The notes under the pieces are model-generated. The model was not told the origin of the DNA. It saw only the letters and a list, made by a program, of their open reading frames with translations, and did no database searches. A DNA stretch of 64,000 nucleotides from Sphingobium sp. (GTDB lineage: Bacteria; Pseudomonadota; Alphaproteobacteria; Sphingomonadales; Sphingomonadaceae), in assembly GCA_017744605.1 (NCBI GenBank), contig JAGIAZ010000012.1:1-64000 (forward strand). Reading direction: 5' to 3'. Below are positions 48,987-59,425 of the stretch, in pieces; within the stretch, counting starts at the first letter, position 1, and the number at the start of each line of letters is the position of its first letter. The position numbers and the translations under genes were made by a program.

Positions 48987-49298
48987 ATGAACGATCGATC
49001 AATGACGATAGAGACGCTCGATGACAAGATAGCGGCGGCAGCTTTCCGGCGGCTCGTTACGCATTTACAGCATCGGACCGACGCGCAGAATGTCGACCTC
49101 ATGGGTCTGGCCGGCTTTTGCCGCAATTGCCTGTCGGATTGGATCCAGGAAGAGGCGCACGGCGCGCTCGACAAGGATGGCGCGCGGGCGATTATCTACG
49201 GCATGCCCCAGAGCGAATGGAAAGCGCGCTACCAGGCCGAGGCAACGCCCGAACAGCTCGAACGCATGAAGGAAAGCGTCGCGAAAAACCGGCATTGA
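48987..49298 (+). CDS. DUF1244 domain-containing protein
   Basis: The 103-residue protein has the DUF1244 core QNVDLMGLAGFCRNCLSDW and YGMPQSEWKARYQ. No signal or membrane segment is present. Family members are small helical proteins of unknown function in alpha- and gammaproteobacteria. GGAA precedes ATG 48987. It is followed 106 bases later by a hemerythrin gene. Confidence 0.9.
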   Translation: MNDRSMTIETLDDKIAAAAFRRLVTHLQHRTDAQNVDLMGLAGFCRNCLSDWIQEEAHGALDKDGARAIIYGMPQSEWKARYQAEATPEQLERMKESVAKNRH

Positions 49299-49404
49299 CG
49301 CTACGTTTTCCGAAGGCATTCAATCGAAAGGATGAAAGGCTCGGTAACAGCTTGTTGAGCATGACGGCGTTAAATTCACCTCAATCAAAAGAGGTCGCCC
49401 CGTC

Positions 49405-49854
49405 ATGCAGAATTTCGTCGAACTGTTGAAGGATCACGCGCTGATCCTCTCCGCAACCAGGTCGCTTACGGCCATCACCCGATCATCGGCGGCCAATAGC
49501 GGCGCGGCGTTCGCGTCCCTCCGCCAGCTCGCGCGCTTGCTGGACAGTCATCTGCGCACCGAAACGGAGTTCATCAAGGTCGAGCATCATTTCGGCAAGG
49601 GCGATTTCTCCGCGCTGGCCGAGGCGCATAGCGAGCGTTTCGACGATCTTGTCGCGGAATGGAGCACCTATCTGCTCGAATGGACCGAGGACAATATCCG
49701 CGAGGATTGGGCGACGTTCGCCGCCGCAACAGACTGGATGGTGAAGCGCCTGGAGGAACAGGTCGAGACGGAGAACGAGCTGCTCTATCCCGCGGCGCTG
49801 CGTTACGGTCTTATTCGCCTGTTGCCGGAGAAGCATGGCGCGCCGGTGAATTGA
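49405..49854 (+). CDS. Hemerythrin-like domain protein (first copy)
   Basis: The 149-residue four-helix-bundle protein has His and Glu residues positioned for a di-iron site: KDHALI near the start, LDSHLRTETEF, EAHSERF and VETENELLYPAAL. Hemerythrin-like proteins bind O2 or NO or store iron. The function here is unknown. It begins 106 bases after DUF1244 and has a second paralog at 59595-60023. Confidence 0.75.
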   Translation: MQNFVELLKDHALILSATRSLTAITRSSAANSGAAFASLRQLARLLDSHLRTETEFIKVEHHFGKGDFSALAEAHSERFDDLVAEWSTYLLEWTEDNIREDWATFAAATDWMVKRLEEQVETENELLYPAALRYGLIRLLPEKHGAPVN

Positions 49855-49917
49855 GCGGCCGCGGCGCCGAACGAAGACGGTTTACTTCTCGCCCGCCGGC
49901 CGCTAGAGGCCCGCTCC

Positions 49918-50001
49918 ATGTCCAGCCTGATGACGATCAAGCCGATTATCATTAAACCGACCCGCGCTCGCGGGGCGGTTCGGCTCGTACGCACGGCCTG
50001 A
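49918..50001 (+). CDS. Candidate leader peptide upstream of asd
   Basis: ATG 49918 opens a 27-codon frame that stops at TGA 49999-50001. The start is preceded by AGAGG at 8 bases. Residues 5-15 read MTIKPIIIKPT, with four Ile, two Thr, two Lys and a Met, the end products or relatives of the pathway that asd serves. The rest is Arg/Ala-rich. A hairpin follows at 50024-50045. Attenuation by Ile or Thr supply is inferred; there is no experimental or comparative support here. Confidence 0.55.
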   Translation: MSSLMTIKPIIIKPTRARGAVRLVRTA

Positions 50002-50023
50002 GGGCCAAGCGAGCTGGACAGGA

Positions 50024-50045
50024 AGCCCTGCGGAAGCGCGGGGCT
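50024..50045 (+). terminator. Attenuator-like hairpin between leader peptide and asd
   Basis: AGCCCTGCG (50024-50032) and CGCGGGGCT (50037-50045) pair over nine positions with one G-U, loop GAAG, followed by CTTTCC. The U-run is short, so termination would be weak. GCCCT in its left arm can instead pair with AGGGC at 50001-50005, which overlaps the leader stop codon and would be masked by a ribosome there, fitting classical attenuation. Confidence 0.45.
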
Positions 50046-50087
50046 CTTTCCAACCGGAAACGGACCGCCGCGCCTTCCTTGAGATAA

Positions 50088-51149
<1,062 letters not shown>

Positions 51150-51161
51150 ATTTTAAGCATC

Positions 51162-51184
51162 GGAGGCGCCCCTGCGGCGCCTCC
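51162..51184 (+). terminator. Hairpin after asd
   Basis: GGAGGCGCC and GGCGCCTCC form a perfect 9-bp stem around CCTGC, 13 bases after the asd stop. There is no T-tract, so it may stabilise the 3' end or act with Rho rather than as a full intrinsic terminator. Confidence 0.55.
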
Positions 51185-51304
51185 GGCGACCCGATCCGGG
51201 TCAGAACGCCGCCGCGCCGGCTCTCTGTATCATTTTAATCGTTCCGCTACGGAACCAATGCCTCTCCAAAACTGTTTCGGACACGCTCTTTGGGAGGACT
51301 GTTT

Positions 51305-51934
51305 ATGAAGATCGGAATAGCGGCGTCCGTCATGGCTCTCGCTGCCGCGGCGCTGCCCGCGCATGCGGCAACGCTCTATCATGATCCGGGTCCGACCGGC
51401 CCGGCCGAATCGCCCAGCTCTTATGCGTTCATTGCGTCGAGCGGCGGCGGCAACGGCGCGCTCAGCTTCACGATCCACGGCTATGGCACCCTCGACGGCG
51501 TCAACAGCTATGAGGACGATTTCACCCTCGCGCTCAACAGCGCGCCGATTCTCCAGCTTTCCTATGATCTGGGCGGCGGCGGCGGCAACGCCATTTTCAC
51601 CAACATCTACGGCGCCACGGTGTCGTCGCGCTACGCGACCGGCGGCCATTGGGCGATCGACGTCGCCATCGCGGCGCTGCCGCTCCTGAGCGGGGACAAC
51701 AGCTTCGTTTTCGCATATGTGAGCCCGCTCGGCGACGCGCTCGGCGGGGCCGGGCGCCATGCTGGTCCGCAAGGCCTGGGCGATGAAGGCTGGGGCCTCA
51801 GCAACATCCTCCTCACCGGCAATGCCGCGGTCACGCCGGTGCCGGAGCCCGCGAGCTGGGCGCTGATGATCGGCGGCATGGCCCTGGCAGGCGGCCTCAT
51901 GCGCCGCCGCAAGGTGGCCGTCAGCTTCGCCTGA
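51305..51934 (+). CDS. PEPxxWA-CTERM sorting domain protein
   Basis: The 209-residue exported protein has a signal peptide (MKIGIAASVMALAAAALPAHA) and a central beta-rich part (ALSFTIHGYGTLDG; LQLSYDLGGGGGNAIF). The C-terminal tail is VPEPASWALMIGGMALAGGLMRRRK: the VPEPASW signature, a membrane segment and an Arg cluster. Such tails are recognised by exosortase-type enzymes in EPS-producing bacteria; no exosortase gene is visible. GGAGG precedes ATG 51305. Its role is unknown, probably in surface or matrix. Confidence 0.9.
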   Translation: MKIGIAASVMALAAAALPAHAATLYHDPGPTGPAESPSSYAFIASSGGGNGALSFTIHGYGTLDGVNSYEDDFTLALNSAPILQLSYDLGGGGGNAIFTNIYGATVSSRYATGGHWAIDVAIAALPLLSGDNSFVFAYVSPLGDALGGAGRHAGPQGLGDEGWGLSNILLTGNAAVTPVPEPASWALMIGGMALAGGLMRRRKVAVSFA

Positions 51935-51958
51935 CCAGGCGGCATCGCGACGAGGAAC

Positions 51959-51985
51959 AGCCCCGGATCGCTCCGGGGCTTTTTT
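51959..51985 (+). terminator. Intrinsic terminator after the PEP-CTERM gene
   Basis: AGCCCCGGA and TCCGGGGCT pair over 9 bp around TCGC (51959-51980), followed by TTTTT and more T-rich sequence. This is a strong intrinsic terminator. Confidence 0.9.
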
Positions 51986-52189
51986 CTTTCGGGCTGCGCG
52001 CTTGCAGACGGCCCCGTTCCGGCCAGCGCCTTTGGCCGCGCAGAGGAGGTCGGCCTGCGAGGTGAATTATGACACTCAATCCATCTTCCCGAGAGCAATT
52101 TTTCGATCAGGCGCGCCGCCTCTGGACAGATGCGGGCGGCGCTGGATAGGACCGCGCTTCGATTCACCCCTTCCGGAGACCATATTTCC

Positions 52190-52432
52190 ATGAGCGACAC
52201 CGCTATCGCCGCCGACCAGCTGCGCCTCTTCATCGAACGCATCGAACGCCTTGAGGAAGAGAAGAAGGGCATCGCCGACGATATTCGCGACGTCTATTCG
52301 GAAGCCAAGTCGACCGGCTATGATGCCAAGACGATGCGCGCCATCGTCCGCCTGCGGAAAATGGAAAAGCATGACCGAATGGAGGCCGAAGCGCTGCTGG
52401 AAACATATAAGGCCGCGCTCGGGCTCGACTGA
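52190..52432 (+). CDS. gapR: GapR family DNA-binding protein (DUF2312)
   Basis: The 80-residue protein matches Gap[30 protein letters not shown] (cited in parts: [18 protein letters not shown]), [19 protein letters not shown] and a short helical end. GapR clamps overtwisted DNA and recruits topoisomerases in Caulobacter. ATG 52190 ([10 protein letters not shown]) is preferred over the frame opening at 52130. It is followed by YbjQ and SDR genes on the same strand. Confidence 0.92.
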   Translation: MSDTAIAADQLRLFIERIERLEEEKKGIADDIRDVYSEAKSTGYDAKTMRAIVRLRKMEKHDRMEAEALLETYKAALGLD

Positions 52433-52470
52433 GATCCTGCGCGGCAAGACGACAGGAATGGGAGAGATTG

Positions 52471-52827
52471 ATGAGCCGGGGACCGTGGAGCTCGACCTCT
52501 GAAAGCGAGATGATCGTCACCACTACGCACGGCATCGATGGCCGGCCGGTGCAGCATTATCTCGGCATCGTTTCCGGCGAAGTGATCGCCGGCGCGAATA
52601 TCTTCCGTGATTTCCTGGCCGGCATTCGCGACATCGTGGGCGGGCGCTCGGCCGCCTATGAGGAGGTGCTCGAAGACGCCCGCCAGAAGGCGATCTCGGA
52701 ATTGCGTGCCCGCGCCGCCAAGATCGGCGCCAATGCCGTGATCGGCGTCGACATCGACTATGAGGTGCTCGGCAAGAGCGGCTCGATGCTGATGGTGTCG
52801 GCGACCGGGACGGCGGTGATCGTCTGA
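52471..52827 (+). CDS. YbjQ (UPF0145) family protein
   Basis: The product is about 118 residues (105 if started at ATG 52510, MIVTTTHGI, the more typical family start). It has [39 protein letters not shown] and [17 protein letters not shown], the YbjQ signature. Family members form small oligomers and may bind metals; function is unknown. ATG 52471 has GGGAGAG upstream. The stop is 1 base before the SDR gene. Confidence 0.88.
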   Translation: MSRGPWSSTSESEMIVTTTHGIDGRPVQHYLGIVSGEVIAGANIFRDFLAGIRDIVGGRSAAYEEVLEDARQKAISELRARAAKIGANAVIGVDIDYEVLGKSGSMLMVSATGTAVIV

Positions 52828-52828
52828 C

Positions 52829-53581
52829 ATGACCGGACGCATCGCCATCGTCACGGGCGCCGGCAGCGGCATCGGCCGCGCCGTCGCGCTCGCTCTGTCC
52901 GGCAAGGGCTACAAGCTCGTCCTGGCCGGCCGCCGCGCCGAGCCGCTCGCCGAAACCGCCGCTTTGTGCGCTGACGCCGTCGTGCCGCCGCTTTGCGTTC
53001 CGACGGATGTCGCCGATGAAGCCTCGGTCGCAGCCTTGTTCACGAAAGCGGTCACGCATTTCGGTCGGGTCGACCTGCTCTTCAACAATGCCGGCGTGAA
53101 CGGCGGCCGCTTCGCCATCGAGGATATGCCGCTCGACCGCTTCAAGGAGGTCGTCGACATCAATCTGACGGGCGTATTCCTCTGCCTTCGCGAGGCATTT
53201 CGCGTCATGAAGGTGCAGCAGCCACGTGGCGGGCGTATCATCAACAATGGCTCGATCTCGGCCTATAGCCCGCGCCCCGACACAGCCGCCTATTGCGGCA
53301 GCAAGCATGGCGTGCTCGGCCTCACCAAGATCGGCAGCCTCGAGGGGCGGCGCCATGACATCGCGGTCGGCCAGATCGATATCGGCAACGCGTCGAGCGT
53401 CTTTTCGGAAGCCTTTGCCCGCGGCGTGCCGCAGGCGGACGGCTCGCTGCGGCCCGAACCGGTGATGGATACGAGCATCGTCGGCGAAAGCGTGGCCTAT
53501 ATGGACAGCCTGCCGATCGAGGCGAACGTCCAGTTTCTCACGGTCATGCCGACTAAAATGCCCTTCATCGGGCGGGGATAG
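52829..53581 (+). CDS. SDR-family oxidoreductase
   Basis: The 250-residue classical SDR has cofactor motif [18 protein letters not shown], catalytic Ser in NNGSISAYS and Tyr-x3-Lys in [13 protein letters not shown]. Substrate is unknown. The C-terminus ends [14 protein letters not shown]. The start overlaps the region just after YbjQ, suggesting co-transcription. Confidence 0.88.
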   Translation: MTGRIAIVTGAGSGIGRAVALALSGKGYKLVLAGRRAEPLAETAALCADAVVPPLCVPTDVADEASVAALFTKAVTHFGRVDLLFNNAGVNGGRFAIEDMPLDRFKEVVDINLTGVFLCLREAFRVMKVQQPRGGRIINNGSISAYSPRPDTAAYCGSKHGVLGLTKIGSLEGRRHDIAVGQIDIGNASSVFSEAFARGVPQADGSLRPEPVMDTSIVGESVAYMDSLPIEANVQFLTVMPTKMPFIGRG

Positions 53582-53664
53582 ACACGCGCTTCCATTCAAA
53601 CGCCGTTCGTGTTGTTGGCATGGGGCACGTGACTCGTGCCAACAGGGCGAACGGAGGTTTGGAT

Positions 53665-54159
53665 ATGCGTTTTTCAATTCGTCCGGCCACCTCCGCCGAC
53701 GCCCCTCGCTGCGCCGAAATCTACCGGCCGTTCGTCACCGACAATTGGGTGAGCTTCGAGACCGATCCGCCCGACGCGGCCGAAATGGCGGCGCGCATCG
53801 CCGCCTATGCGGCAAGCCACGCCTGGCTGGTCGCAGAAGCTTCATCCGGCGCAATCGCCGGCTACGCTTATGGCAGCCCGCACCGCACCCGCGCCGCATA
53901 TGCGACCTCCGCCGATGTCGCGGTCTATGTCGATCCGGCCTTCGCCCGTCAGGGGATCGGCCGCGCGCTCTATGCCGCGCTGTTCCCGCTCCTCGGGGAC
54001 AAGGGCAGCCACGCCGCCTTTGCCGGCATCGCCCTGCCCAATCCGGGCAGCATCGGCCTGCACGAGGCGATGGGCTTCACGCCGATCGGCGTCTACCGCG
54101 AAGTCGGCTGGAAGATGGGCGGCTGGCGCGATGTCGGATGGTGGCAGCGCCTGCTCTAG
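53665..54159 (+). CDS. GNAT family N-acetyltransferase (phosphinothricin acetyltransferase-like)
   Basis: The 164-residue GNAT protein has FSIRPATSADAPRCAEIY, SFETDPPDAAEMAARI and the acetyl-CoA motif VYVDPAFARQGIGRALYAAL, with a C-terminal GFTPIGVYREVGWKMGGWRDVGWW. That tail is characteristic of Pat/bar-type acetyltransferases. Its true substrate may be a cell-made amine. GGAGG precedes ATG 53665; the frame opens at 53620. It overlaps the convergent next gene by 4 bases. Confidence 0.88.
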   Translation: MRFSIRPATSADAPRCAEIYRPFVTDNWVSFETDPPDAAEMAARIAAYAASHAWLVAEASSGAIAGYAYGSPHRTRAAYATSADVAVYVDPAFARQGIGRALYAALFPLLGDKGSHAAFAGIALPNPGSIGLHEAMGFTPIGVYREVGWKMGGWRDVGWWQRLL

Positions 54160-54455
54160 GAGCCCGGCGCCGCATGCCAGCCGCCGCCGTCGATCCGGAC
54201 GCTCCCCGTCCGGTCGATCCACGCCGCATCCCGAAGCTGCTGCCACCGGCAGGTGAAGCCCGTCCCTGCTTCCTCGCATCGAAGCGAACGGATGTCGCTC
54301 GCGGCGACCCTGTCTGCGCCGATTGTCGAGAGTGCCGCCGCCAGCTCCGCCCGGCTCGGCCCAACACTCCGCTGGCTGATCGCGAGAATCAGCCCCACGA
54401 GAAGCGCGATCGCCAGCGCCGGCAGCGCCTTCAGCGATCCGGGCTTGCCGATCAC
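54156..54455 (-). CDS. Hypothetical single-pass membrane or exported protein
   Basis: The 99-residue ORF has an N-terminal hydrophobic segment (LPALAIALLVGLILAIS, anchor or signal) and a short outer part with two Cys (SLRCEEAGTGFTCRW) that could pair. No family is recognised. It lies 5 bases downstream of the O-methyltransferase stop on the same strand, so it could be the end of that transcript. Confidence 0.6.
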   Translation of the reverse strand: MIGKPGSLKALPALAIALLVGLILAISQRSVGPSRAELAAALSTIGADRVAASDIRSLRCEEAGTGFTCRWQQLRDAAWIDRTGSVRIDGGGWHAAPGS

Positions 54456-54460
54456 GCCCT

Positions 54461-55126
54461 TCAGCCCGGCTCGTAGCGGCTGATCTCGATGCCCTGGCCG
54501 ACCGGCAGCAGCACGCTGGTGATGCCCGGCTTGGCGCGGACGGCGCGCCCGTAACGGTCCACGTCCGGGCCGCCCGGGTAGATCATATTGTCCGCGACGA
54601 TGATCGCGCCGGGGCTGAGCCGCGGGAAGAAGGCCTCCAGGCAGGGAACATACATGTCCTTCCAGAGGTCGAGCAGGATGAGGTCGAACGTGCCCGGCAG
54701 GCTCTTGATCAGTTCGACAGCGTCCCCGACCAGGAAATCGACATGCTCGGCCAAGCCCGCCCGCTCCGCCATCTCGCGCGCATGATTCGATTTATAGTCG
54801 TGCAGTTCCAGCGTCGTCAGCCGGCCGCCGGTGGCGCGCGCCGCTTCCGCAAGCCAGATGCCCGAATAGCCGTAGGACGTGCCGATCTCGAGGATGCGCG
54901 GCGTCTCCAGGCTCTTGGCGAGGATGTTGATGAGGATGCCGACCTCTTCGCCGACCGTCAGCAGCTGCGTGTCGCGCCAGCCGATGCCTTGCATCAGCGT
55001 CGGATTCTCCTGCCGGGCACGGCGCTCGTCGGCGATGCGGGCGTTATAGAGATCGAGCACGGCGAGGATCTTCTCGTCGGTGATGATGCTCGCGGCATTG
55101 CTCGCCTGCGCCTGCACGTTGCCCAT
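54461..55126 (-). CDS. Class I SAM-dependent O-methyltransferase (CCoAOMT-like)
   Basis: The 221-residue cytosolic methyltransferase has motif I RILEIGTSYGYSGIWLA, TTLELHDYK, metal/active-site region FDLILLDLWKDMY and IIVADNMIYPGG, resembling the caffeoyl-CoA O-methyltransferase family. Substrate is unknown; a catechol or related hydroxyl is possible. ATG 55126 has AAGGAG upstream; the frame opens at 55312 in a different region. It follows the broken epimerase gene on the same strand, 13 bases after its stop. Confidence 0.85.
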   Translation of the reverse strand: MGNVQAQASNAASIITDEKILAVLDLYNARIADERRARQENPTLMQGIGWRDTQLLTVGEEVGILINILAKSLETPRILEIGTSYGYSGIWLAEAARATGGRLTTLELHDYKSNHAREMAERAGLAEHVDFLVGDAVELIKSLPGTFDLILLDLWKDMYVPCLEAFFPRLSPGAIIVADNMIYPGGPDVDRYGRAVRAKPGITSVLLPVGQGIEISRYEPG

Positions 55127-55139
55127 CGCATTGCTCCTT

Positions 55140-56112
55140 TCAATCGACCGGATAGGGTCCTTCGGCGAAGACCTCGTCATGATAGCCCTTGGCGCCGATC
55201 GCCTGCGCGAGGCCGCTCCGGAAATTCTGCCCGATCTTGAGGCATTGCAGGCCATCCTTGAAGTCGTACCGTGGCGTCCAGCCGAGATCCGTCCGTGCCC
55301 GGACATTATCATAGACCCGGTCGATCCGGTCGAGGAACGACCAGCCGCGCGCCGCGAATACCGCCTCCGCCTCGGGGAAGAGCCGCACGATGACCGATCG
55401 CGCGTCGTGATGCAGTTCGCTCAGATCCGCTTTCGAAAAGGGTGTGGTCGCCGAGACGATGTAGCGCCCGAAACCGATCGCGCTTGCCCGCTCCAGCGCT
55501 GCCAGGTGCGCGCTCGCCATGTCGGCAATATCGCCACGCCGGTAGAGCAGCTCCAGCAGCTGGATATTGTCGCGCGCAAAGCGGGAGCGTGTTGCTTCCT
55601 GGTCGTCGTCTTCCGGAAAGAAGCGCGACGTGCGCAGGATGATCGTCGGCAGGCGATGCTGGCTTGCGAACATCTCGCAGAGATGCTCCGCCGCAAGCTT
55701 GGTTGCGCCATAGATGTTCTTCGGGATCGGCATGACATCTTCGTCGATCCAGACCGCCGGGTCGCTCGGCCCCGGCTTCATGGCATTGCCGAACGTGCTG
55801 GTCGTGCTCGTGAACACGAAGGCCCCGCCGCACCGCTTCTTCCAGCAATGCCAGCGTGCCGCTCACATTGGTGTCGATGAAGTCCTGTGCGCTGTGGGTC
55901 GCGACGTGCGGCTTGTGCAAAGTCGCGCAGTGCAGGACGGCGGTCACGCCCGCCATGGCCGCGCGCACGGTCTCGCCGTCGGCGACGGAGCCGATGATGT
56001 CGGTATGGGGCGATGTCTTGATATCGAGCCCGCGTGCCGGCCTTCCCTGCGCCCGCAGCAGCCGCAGCAATGCCTCGCCCAAATGGCCGGCACTGCCCGT
56101 CACCAGGATCAT
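55140..56112 (-). pseudogene. NAD-dependent epimerase/dehydratase with frameshift
   Basis: Two overlapping frames together make one extended-SDR protein. The first (from ATG 56112) has the NAD motif VTGSAGHLGEALL and continues to TLALLEEAVRR. The second (through 55140) continues FTSTTSTFGNAMKPG with the catalytic-type NIYGATKLAAEHL, later ILRTSRFFPEDDD. They join if one base is removed from the CCCC run at 55823-55826 (GGGG on the coding strand). This is either a real +1 frameshift or a homopolymer sequencing error. It lies 26 bases after grpE and 13 bases before the O-methyltransferase. Confidence 0.8.
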
Positions 56113-56138
56113 CTTGTCCCTCTTCGCGTCTGCCCGGT

Positions 56139-56699
56139 TCAGTCCGGTGCTTTGGCGACGGCGACCAGCGCGGGCCGCAGCAACCGGTCCTTGATCGTAT
56201 AGCCCGCCTGCAGTTCCTGCACGATCGTCCCCGATGGCGCGTCGGCCGACGGCACTTCGATCATCGCCTGGTGTCTGTTGGGGTCGAGCACTTCGCCCAT
56301 CGACTCGAACTTCTCGATGCCGTGCTTGCGGAAGGCGCTTTCCAGTTCCTTGGCGGTCGCCTCCAGGCCGGTCACGAGACCCTTGAACTTCTCGTCCTCG
56401 CGCAGCTCGGCCGGGATGGTGCCGAGCGCACGCGCCAGATTGTCGGCGACGGAGAGCACATCGCGCGCCATCGCCGTCGCGGCATAGGCGCGGGCGTCCT
56501 GCAGCTCCTTCTCCAGGCGGCGGCGCACATTCTGCGTGTCCGCCATCGCGTAGAGGCTTTCCTGCTTCGCAGCCTCGATCGCGGCTTCGAGCGCCGCGAT
56601 CCGCGTCTGCGCGTCGTCCGCACCGGCGGCCGGTGCCTCTGCGGCGGGGGCTTCGTTCATCGCTTCGCTTTCGTCGTTCACGCTGCTCATATCTTCCAT
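56139..56699 (-). CDS. grpE: Nucleotide exchange factor GrpE
   Basis: GrpE releases ADP from DnaK. The 186-residue protein has an acidic, Ala-rich N-terminus, a long coiled coil (about 35-85; [30 protein letters not shown], cited in parts: [14 protein letters not shown]) and the C-terminal beta domain with [13 protein letters not shown] and [21 protein letters not shown]. It is 25 bases downstream of hrcA on the same strand, so HrcA probably autoregulates both. Confidence 0.95.
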   Translation of the reverse strand: MEDMSSVNDESEAMNEAPAAEAPAAGADDAQTRIAALEAAIEAAKQESLYAMADTQNVRRRLEKELQDARAYAATAMARDVLSVADNLARALGTIPAELREDEKFKGLVTGLEATAKELESAFRKHGIEKFESMGEVLDPNRHQAMIEVPSADAPSGTIVQELQAGYTIKDRLLRPALVAVAKAPD

Positions 56700-56724
56700 C
56701 GTTTGTCCGGTTATTCCGTTCCGT

Positions 56725-57768
56725 TCACTGCATCAGACGGGACAGTGTCTGGGCCGTAAAGTCCACCATGGGGACGACCCGCGCATAGTTCAACCTTGTC
56801 GGGCCGATCACGCCGACCACGCCGACGACCTGTCCACCCGGCCCGCGATAGGGCGCGGCTATGACCGAAGAACCGCTCAGGGAAAAGAGCTTGTTCTCCG
56901 ATCCGATGAAAATCCGCGTCGCCGCGCCCATTCGCGCGCTGTCGAGCAGGCGCGCAATCTCGCTCTTGCCTTCCAGTTCTTCGAGCAGCTGGCGCACGCG
57001 CTCCAGGTCCGCCGCGGCATGGGCATCGATGAGATTGGCCTGGCCCCGCACGATCAGCACGGGACGATCCGCGGTATCGCGGCTCCACGCCGCGATGCCG
57101 CGCGCCACCAGGTCACGCGACGCTTCGTCCAACGCATGCTCGTCGTCTTCGATCTGGCGTGCCAACAGCGCCTGCGCCTCGAAAAGCGTGCGGCCCGAGA
57201 GATGCGCGGTCAGATAATTCGCCGCCTCCGCCAGCATGGACGGGGTCGTCCCTGGCGCCAGATCGACGACGCGGTTCTCGACGGTTCCGTCCGATCCGAC
57301 CAGCACCGCAAGCGCCTGTGTGTTCGAGAGCCAGGCGAAACCGAACTGTTTGACGACAGCTTCGCGCCGGGGGACCATGACGAGTCCCGCGCAGGCCGAA
57401 AGACCGGACAGCAAGGCGGACGCCGTGTTGAGCGCGTTCTCGATGGGCCCCTCACCGCTCAGTTCGCGCTCGATGGTGCGGCGGTCCTCCTCGCTCGGCT
57501 CGGCAACCTGCATCATGGCGTCGACGAAAAGGCGAAGGCCCGTTTCGGTCGGCATCCGGCCTGCGGAGGTGTGGGGCGCCGCGAGCAGCCCGGCTTCCTC
57601 AAGATCCTGCATGACATTGCGGATCGACGCCGGCGAGAGATTGAGGCCGGGCAAGCGGCTGATCGTGCGCGAGCCGACCGGCGCGCCTTGGCCCAGATAG
57701 GACTCGACGACGAGCCGGAAGATGTCGCGCGCGCGGTCGCTGAGCTGGTCGATGGCCGGTCCCGTCAT
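56725..57768 (-). CDS. hrcA: Heat-inducible transcriptional repressor HrcA
   Basis: HrcA represses heat-shock genes through CIRCE operators. The 347-residue protein has an N-terminal winged helix ([44 protein letters not shown]) and the [18 protein letters not shown] junction, followed by a GAF-like domain ending with [24 protein letters not shown]. Start ATG 57768 is preferred. The 96-base gap to the divergent rph has no CIRCE element that I could see. Confidence 0.94.
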   Translation of the reverse strand: MTGPAIDQLSDRARDIFRLVVESYLGQGAPVGSRTISRLPGLNLSPASIRNVMQDLEEAGLLAAPHTSAGRMPTETGLRLFVDAMMQVAEPSEEDRRTIERELSGEGPIENALNTASALLSGLSACAGLVMVPRREAVVKQFGFAWLSNTQALAVLVGSDGTVENRVVDLAPGTTPSMLAEAANYLTAHLSGRTLFEAQALLARQIEDDEHALDEASRDLVARGIAAWSRDTADRPVLIVRGQANLIDAHAAADLERVRQLLEELEGKSEIARLLDSARMGAATRIFIGSENKLFSLSGSSVIAAPYRGPGGQVVGVVGVIGPTRLNYARVVPMVDFTAQTLSRLMQ

Positions 57769-57864
57769 GGCCCCCTATGTAGGATGCGTTCCCGCGCTGG
57801 CCAAGCGGCGCATGCGGCGCTAGACGCTGGCGCCATCACTTCCAGACCAAAGACAGGATTCTTC

Positions 57865-58581
57865 ATGCGCCCATCCGGCCGTGCCCCCGACGAAATGCGT
57901 GCCATCACCATGGAGCCGGGCTTCACCAAACATGCCGAGGGCTCCTGCCTGGTCAGCTTCGGCGACACGCGCGTGCTGGTGACGGCCAGCGTCGAGGAAA
58001 AGGTGCCGCCATTCCTGCGCGGCAAGGGCGAAGGCTGGGTGACGGCCGAATATGGCATGCTGCCCCGCGCCACCCATACGCGCGGCAGCCGCGAGGCGGC
58101 CAAGGGCAAGCAGTCCGGCCGCACACAGGAAATCCAGCGGCTGATCGGCCGCTCGCTCCGCGCCGTCGTCGACCTCAAGGCCCTCGGCGAACGCCAGATC
58201 ACGCTCGATTGCGACGTCATCCAGGCCGATGGCGGCACGCGCACGGCCAGCATCTCAGGCGCCTGGGTGGCGCTGCGCATCGCTGTCGACAAGCTCATGG
58301 CCTCCGGCGCGCTGACCGTCGATCCGATCCAGGCCAAGGTCGCGGCCATCTCGTGCGGCATTTACCAGGGCAATCCGGTGCTCGACCTCGACTATATCGA
58401 GGACAGCAACGCCCATGCCGACGCCAATTTCGTGCTGCTCTCCAATGGCAATATCGCCGAAGCCCAAGCGACGGCCGAGGGCGCGACCTATGACGAGGAA
58501 GCGCTGCTGCGCCTGCTCCGCCTCGCCCGCATCGGCTGCGCGAAGATCTTCGAGGCGCAGGACCGCGCGACGGGGCGCTGA
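57865..58581 (+). CDS. rph: Ribonuclease PH
   Basis: Rph trims tRNA 3' ends phosphorolytically. The 238-residue protein starts [20 protein letters not shown] and has [35 protein letters not shown] and [19 protein letters not shown] with the phosphate-binding Arg/Gly region. The frame opens far upstream at 57019 without similarity; ATG 57865 is the family start. It is divergent from hrcA. Confidence 0.95.
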   Translation: MRPSGRAPDEMRAITMEPGFTKHAEGSCLVSFGDTRVLVTASVEEKVPPFLRGKGEGWVTAEYGMLPRATHTRGSREAAKGKQSGRTQEIQRLIGRSLRAVVDLKALGERQITLDCDVIQADGGTRTASISGAWVALRIAVDKLMASGALTVDPIQAKVAAISCGIYQGNPVLDLDYIEDSNAHADANFVLLSNGNIAEAQATAEGATYDEEALLRLLRLARIGCAKIFEAQDRATGR

Positions 58582-58634
58582 GTTCCTTAGTCACCCTGAA
58601 CTTGTTTGGTGATTATCCCGTTCGAACAGATAGT

Positions 58635-58738
58635 TGTTCCCCGGCGCAGGCCGGGGCCCAGTTTCGATGCGAAGCATCGAACCTACTATTGGACACGCGC
58701 CTCCGTTCGGTTTGGACCCCGGCCTTCGCCGGGGAACA
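58635..58738. repeat. Palindromic intergenic repeat between rph and rdgB
   Basis: TGTTCCCCGGC (from 58635) and GCCGGGGAACA (to 58738) are inverted ends, with GGCCGGGGCCCA and GGACCCCGGCC as inner arms. The centre carries GATGCGAAGCATCGAA. Its ends differ from the GTCATTGCGAG family, so it is a second repeat type. It may fold in the transcript between rph and rdgB. Confidence 0.8.
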
Positions 58739-58801
58739 GCCTATTCCTTGTCTTAAGGGTATAATCGCCAACTTGTTTGTGGACTGAATTGAAGGTACAG
58801 A

Positions 58802-59425
58802 ATGACCCGCAAGCTCTCCCCCGGCCGCCTCGTCATCGCCAGCCACAATGAGGGCAAGGTGCGCGAGATTACTGCGCTGCTTGGTCCTTATGGGATGGAC
58901 CCGGTTTCGGCCGGATCGCTTGGCCTGCCCGAGCCCGAGGAGACCGGCACGACCTTCGCCGAGAATGCCCGCATCAAGGCGCTCGCCAGCGCCACCGCAT
59001 CGGGCCTGCCCACGCTGGCCGACGACAGCGGCCTCGAGGTCGCGGCGCTCGGCGGCCGTCCCGGCGTCTACACGGCCGACTGGGCCGAGCGGCAATGGTT
59101 CGAGGGCAAGCCGGGGCGCGACTGGTACATGGCGATGGGCAAGGTCGAAGGCCTGCTCTGCGAGCTGGGCGCCGACGTCGACCGCCGCGCGGCCTTCGTC
59201 TGCACGCTATGCCTCGCCTGGCCCGACGGCGAGACCGCCCTGTTCGAGGGCCGCGTGGCCGGCGGTCTCGTCTGGCCGCCGCGCGGAGGCCATGGCTTCG
59301 GCTACGACCCGGTCTTCCAGCCGGCGGGGCATGCTCTCACCTTCGGCGAGTTCGAGCCCGAAGCCAAGCACGCCATCAGCCACCGCGCCGACGCCTTCCG
59401 GAAGCTCGTGGCGGCCCTCGCCTGA
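58802..59425 (+). CDS. rdgB: RdgB/HAM1 family XTP/dITP diphosphatase
   Basis: The enzyme removes non-canonical purine triphosphates. The 207-residue protein has [56 protein letters not shown] (in parts: [16 protein letters not shown]) and [12 protein letters not shown]. It lies downstream of rph across the repeat. Start ATG 58802. Confidence 0.95.
   Translation: MTRKLSPGRLVIASHNEGKVREITALLGPYGMDPVSAGSLGLPEPEETGTTFAENARIKALASATASGLPTLADDSGLEVAALGGRPGVYTADWAERQWFEGKPGRDWYMAMGKVEGLLCELGADVDRRAAFVCTLCLAWPDGETALFEGRVAGGLVWPPRGGHGFGYDPVFQPAGHALTFGEFEPEAKHAISHRADAFRKLVAALA

Noticed and set aside
52069-52149. 26-residue plus-strand ORF upstream of gapR with GAGG before its ATG
   Set aside because: It is too short and has no recognisable leader features; no hairpin follows it. 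It could be a chance frame in the 5' region.
57769-57864. CIRCE operator expected near hrcA
   Set aside because: No TTAGCACTC-N9-GAGTGCTAA-like dyad was found in the hrcA-rph gap; it is probably at groESL elsewhere.
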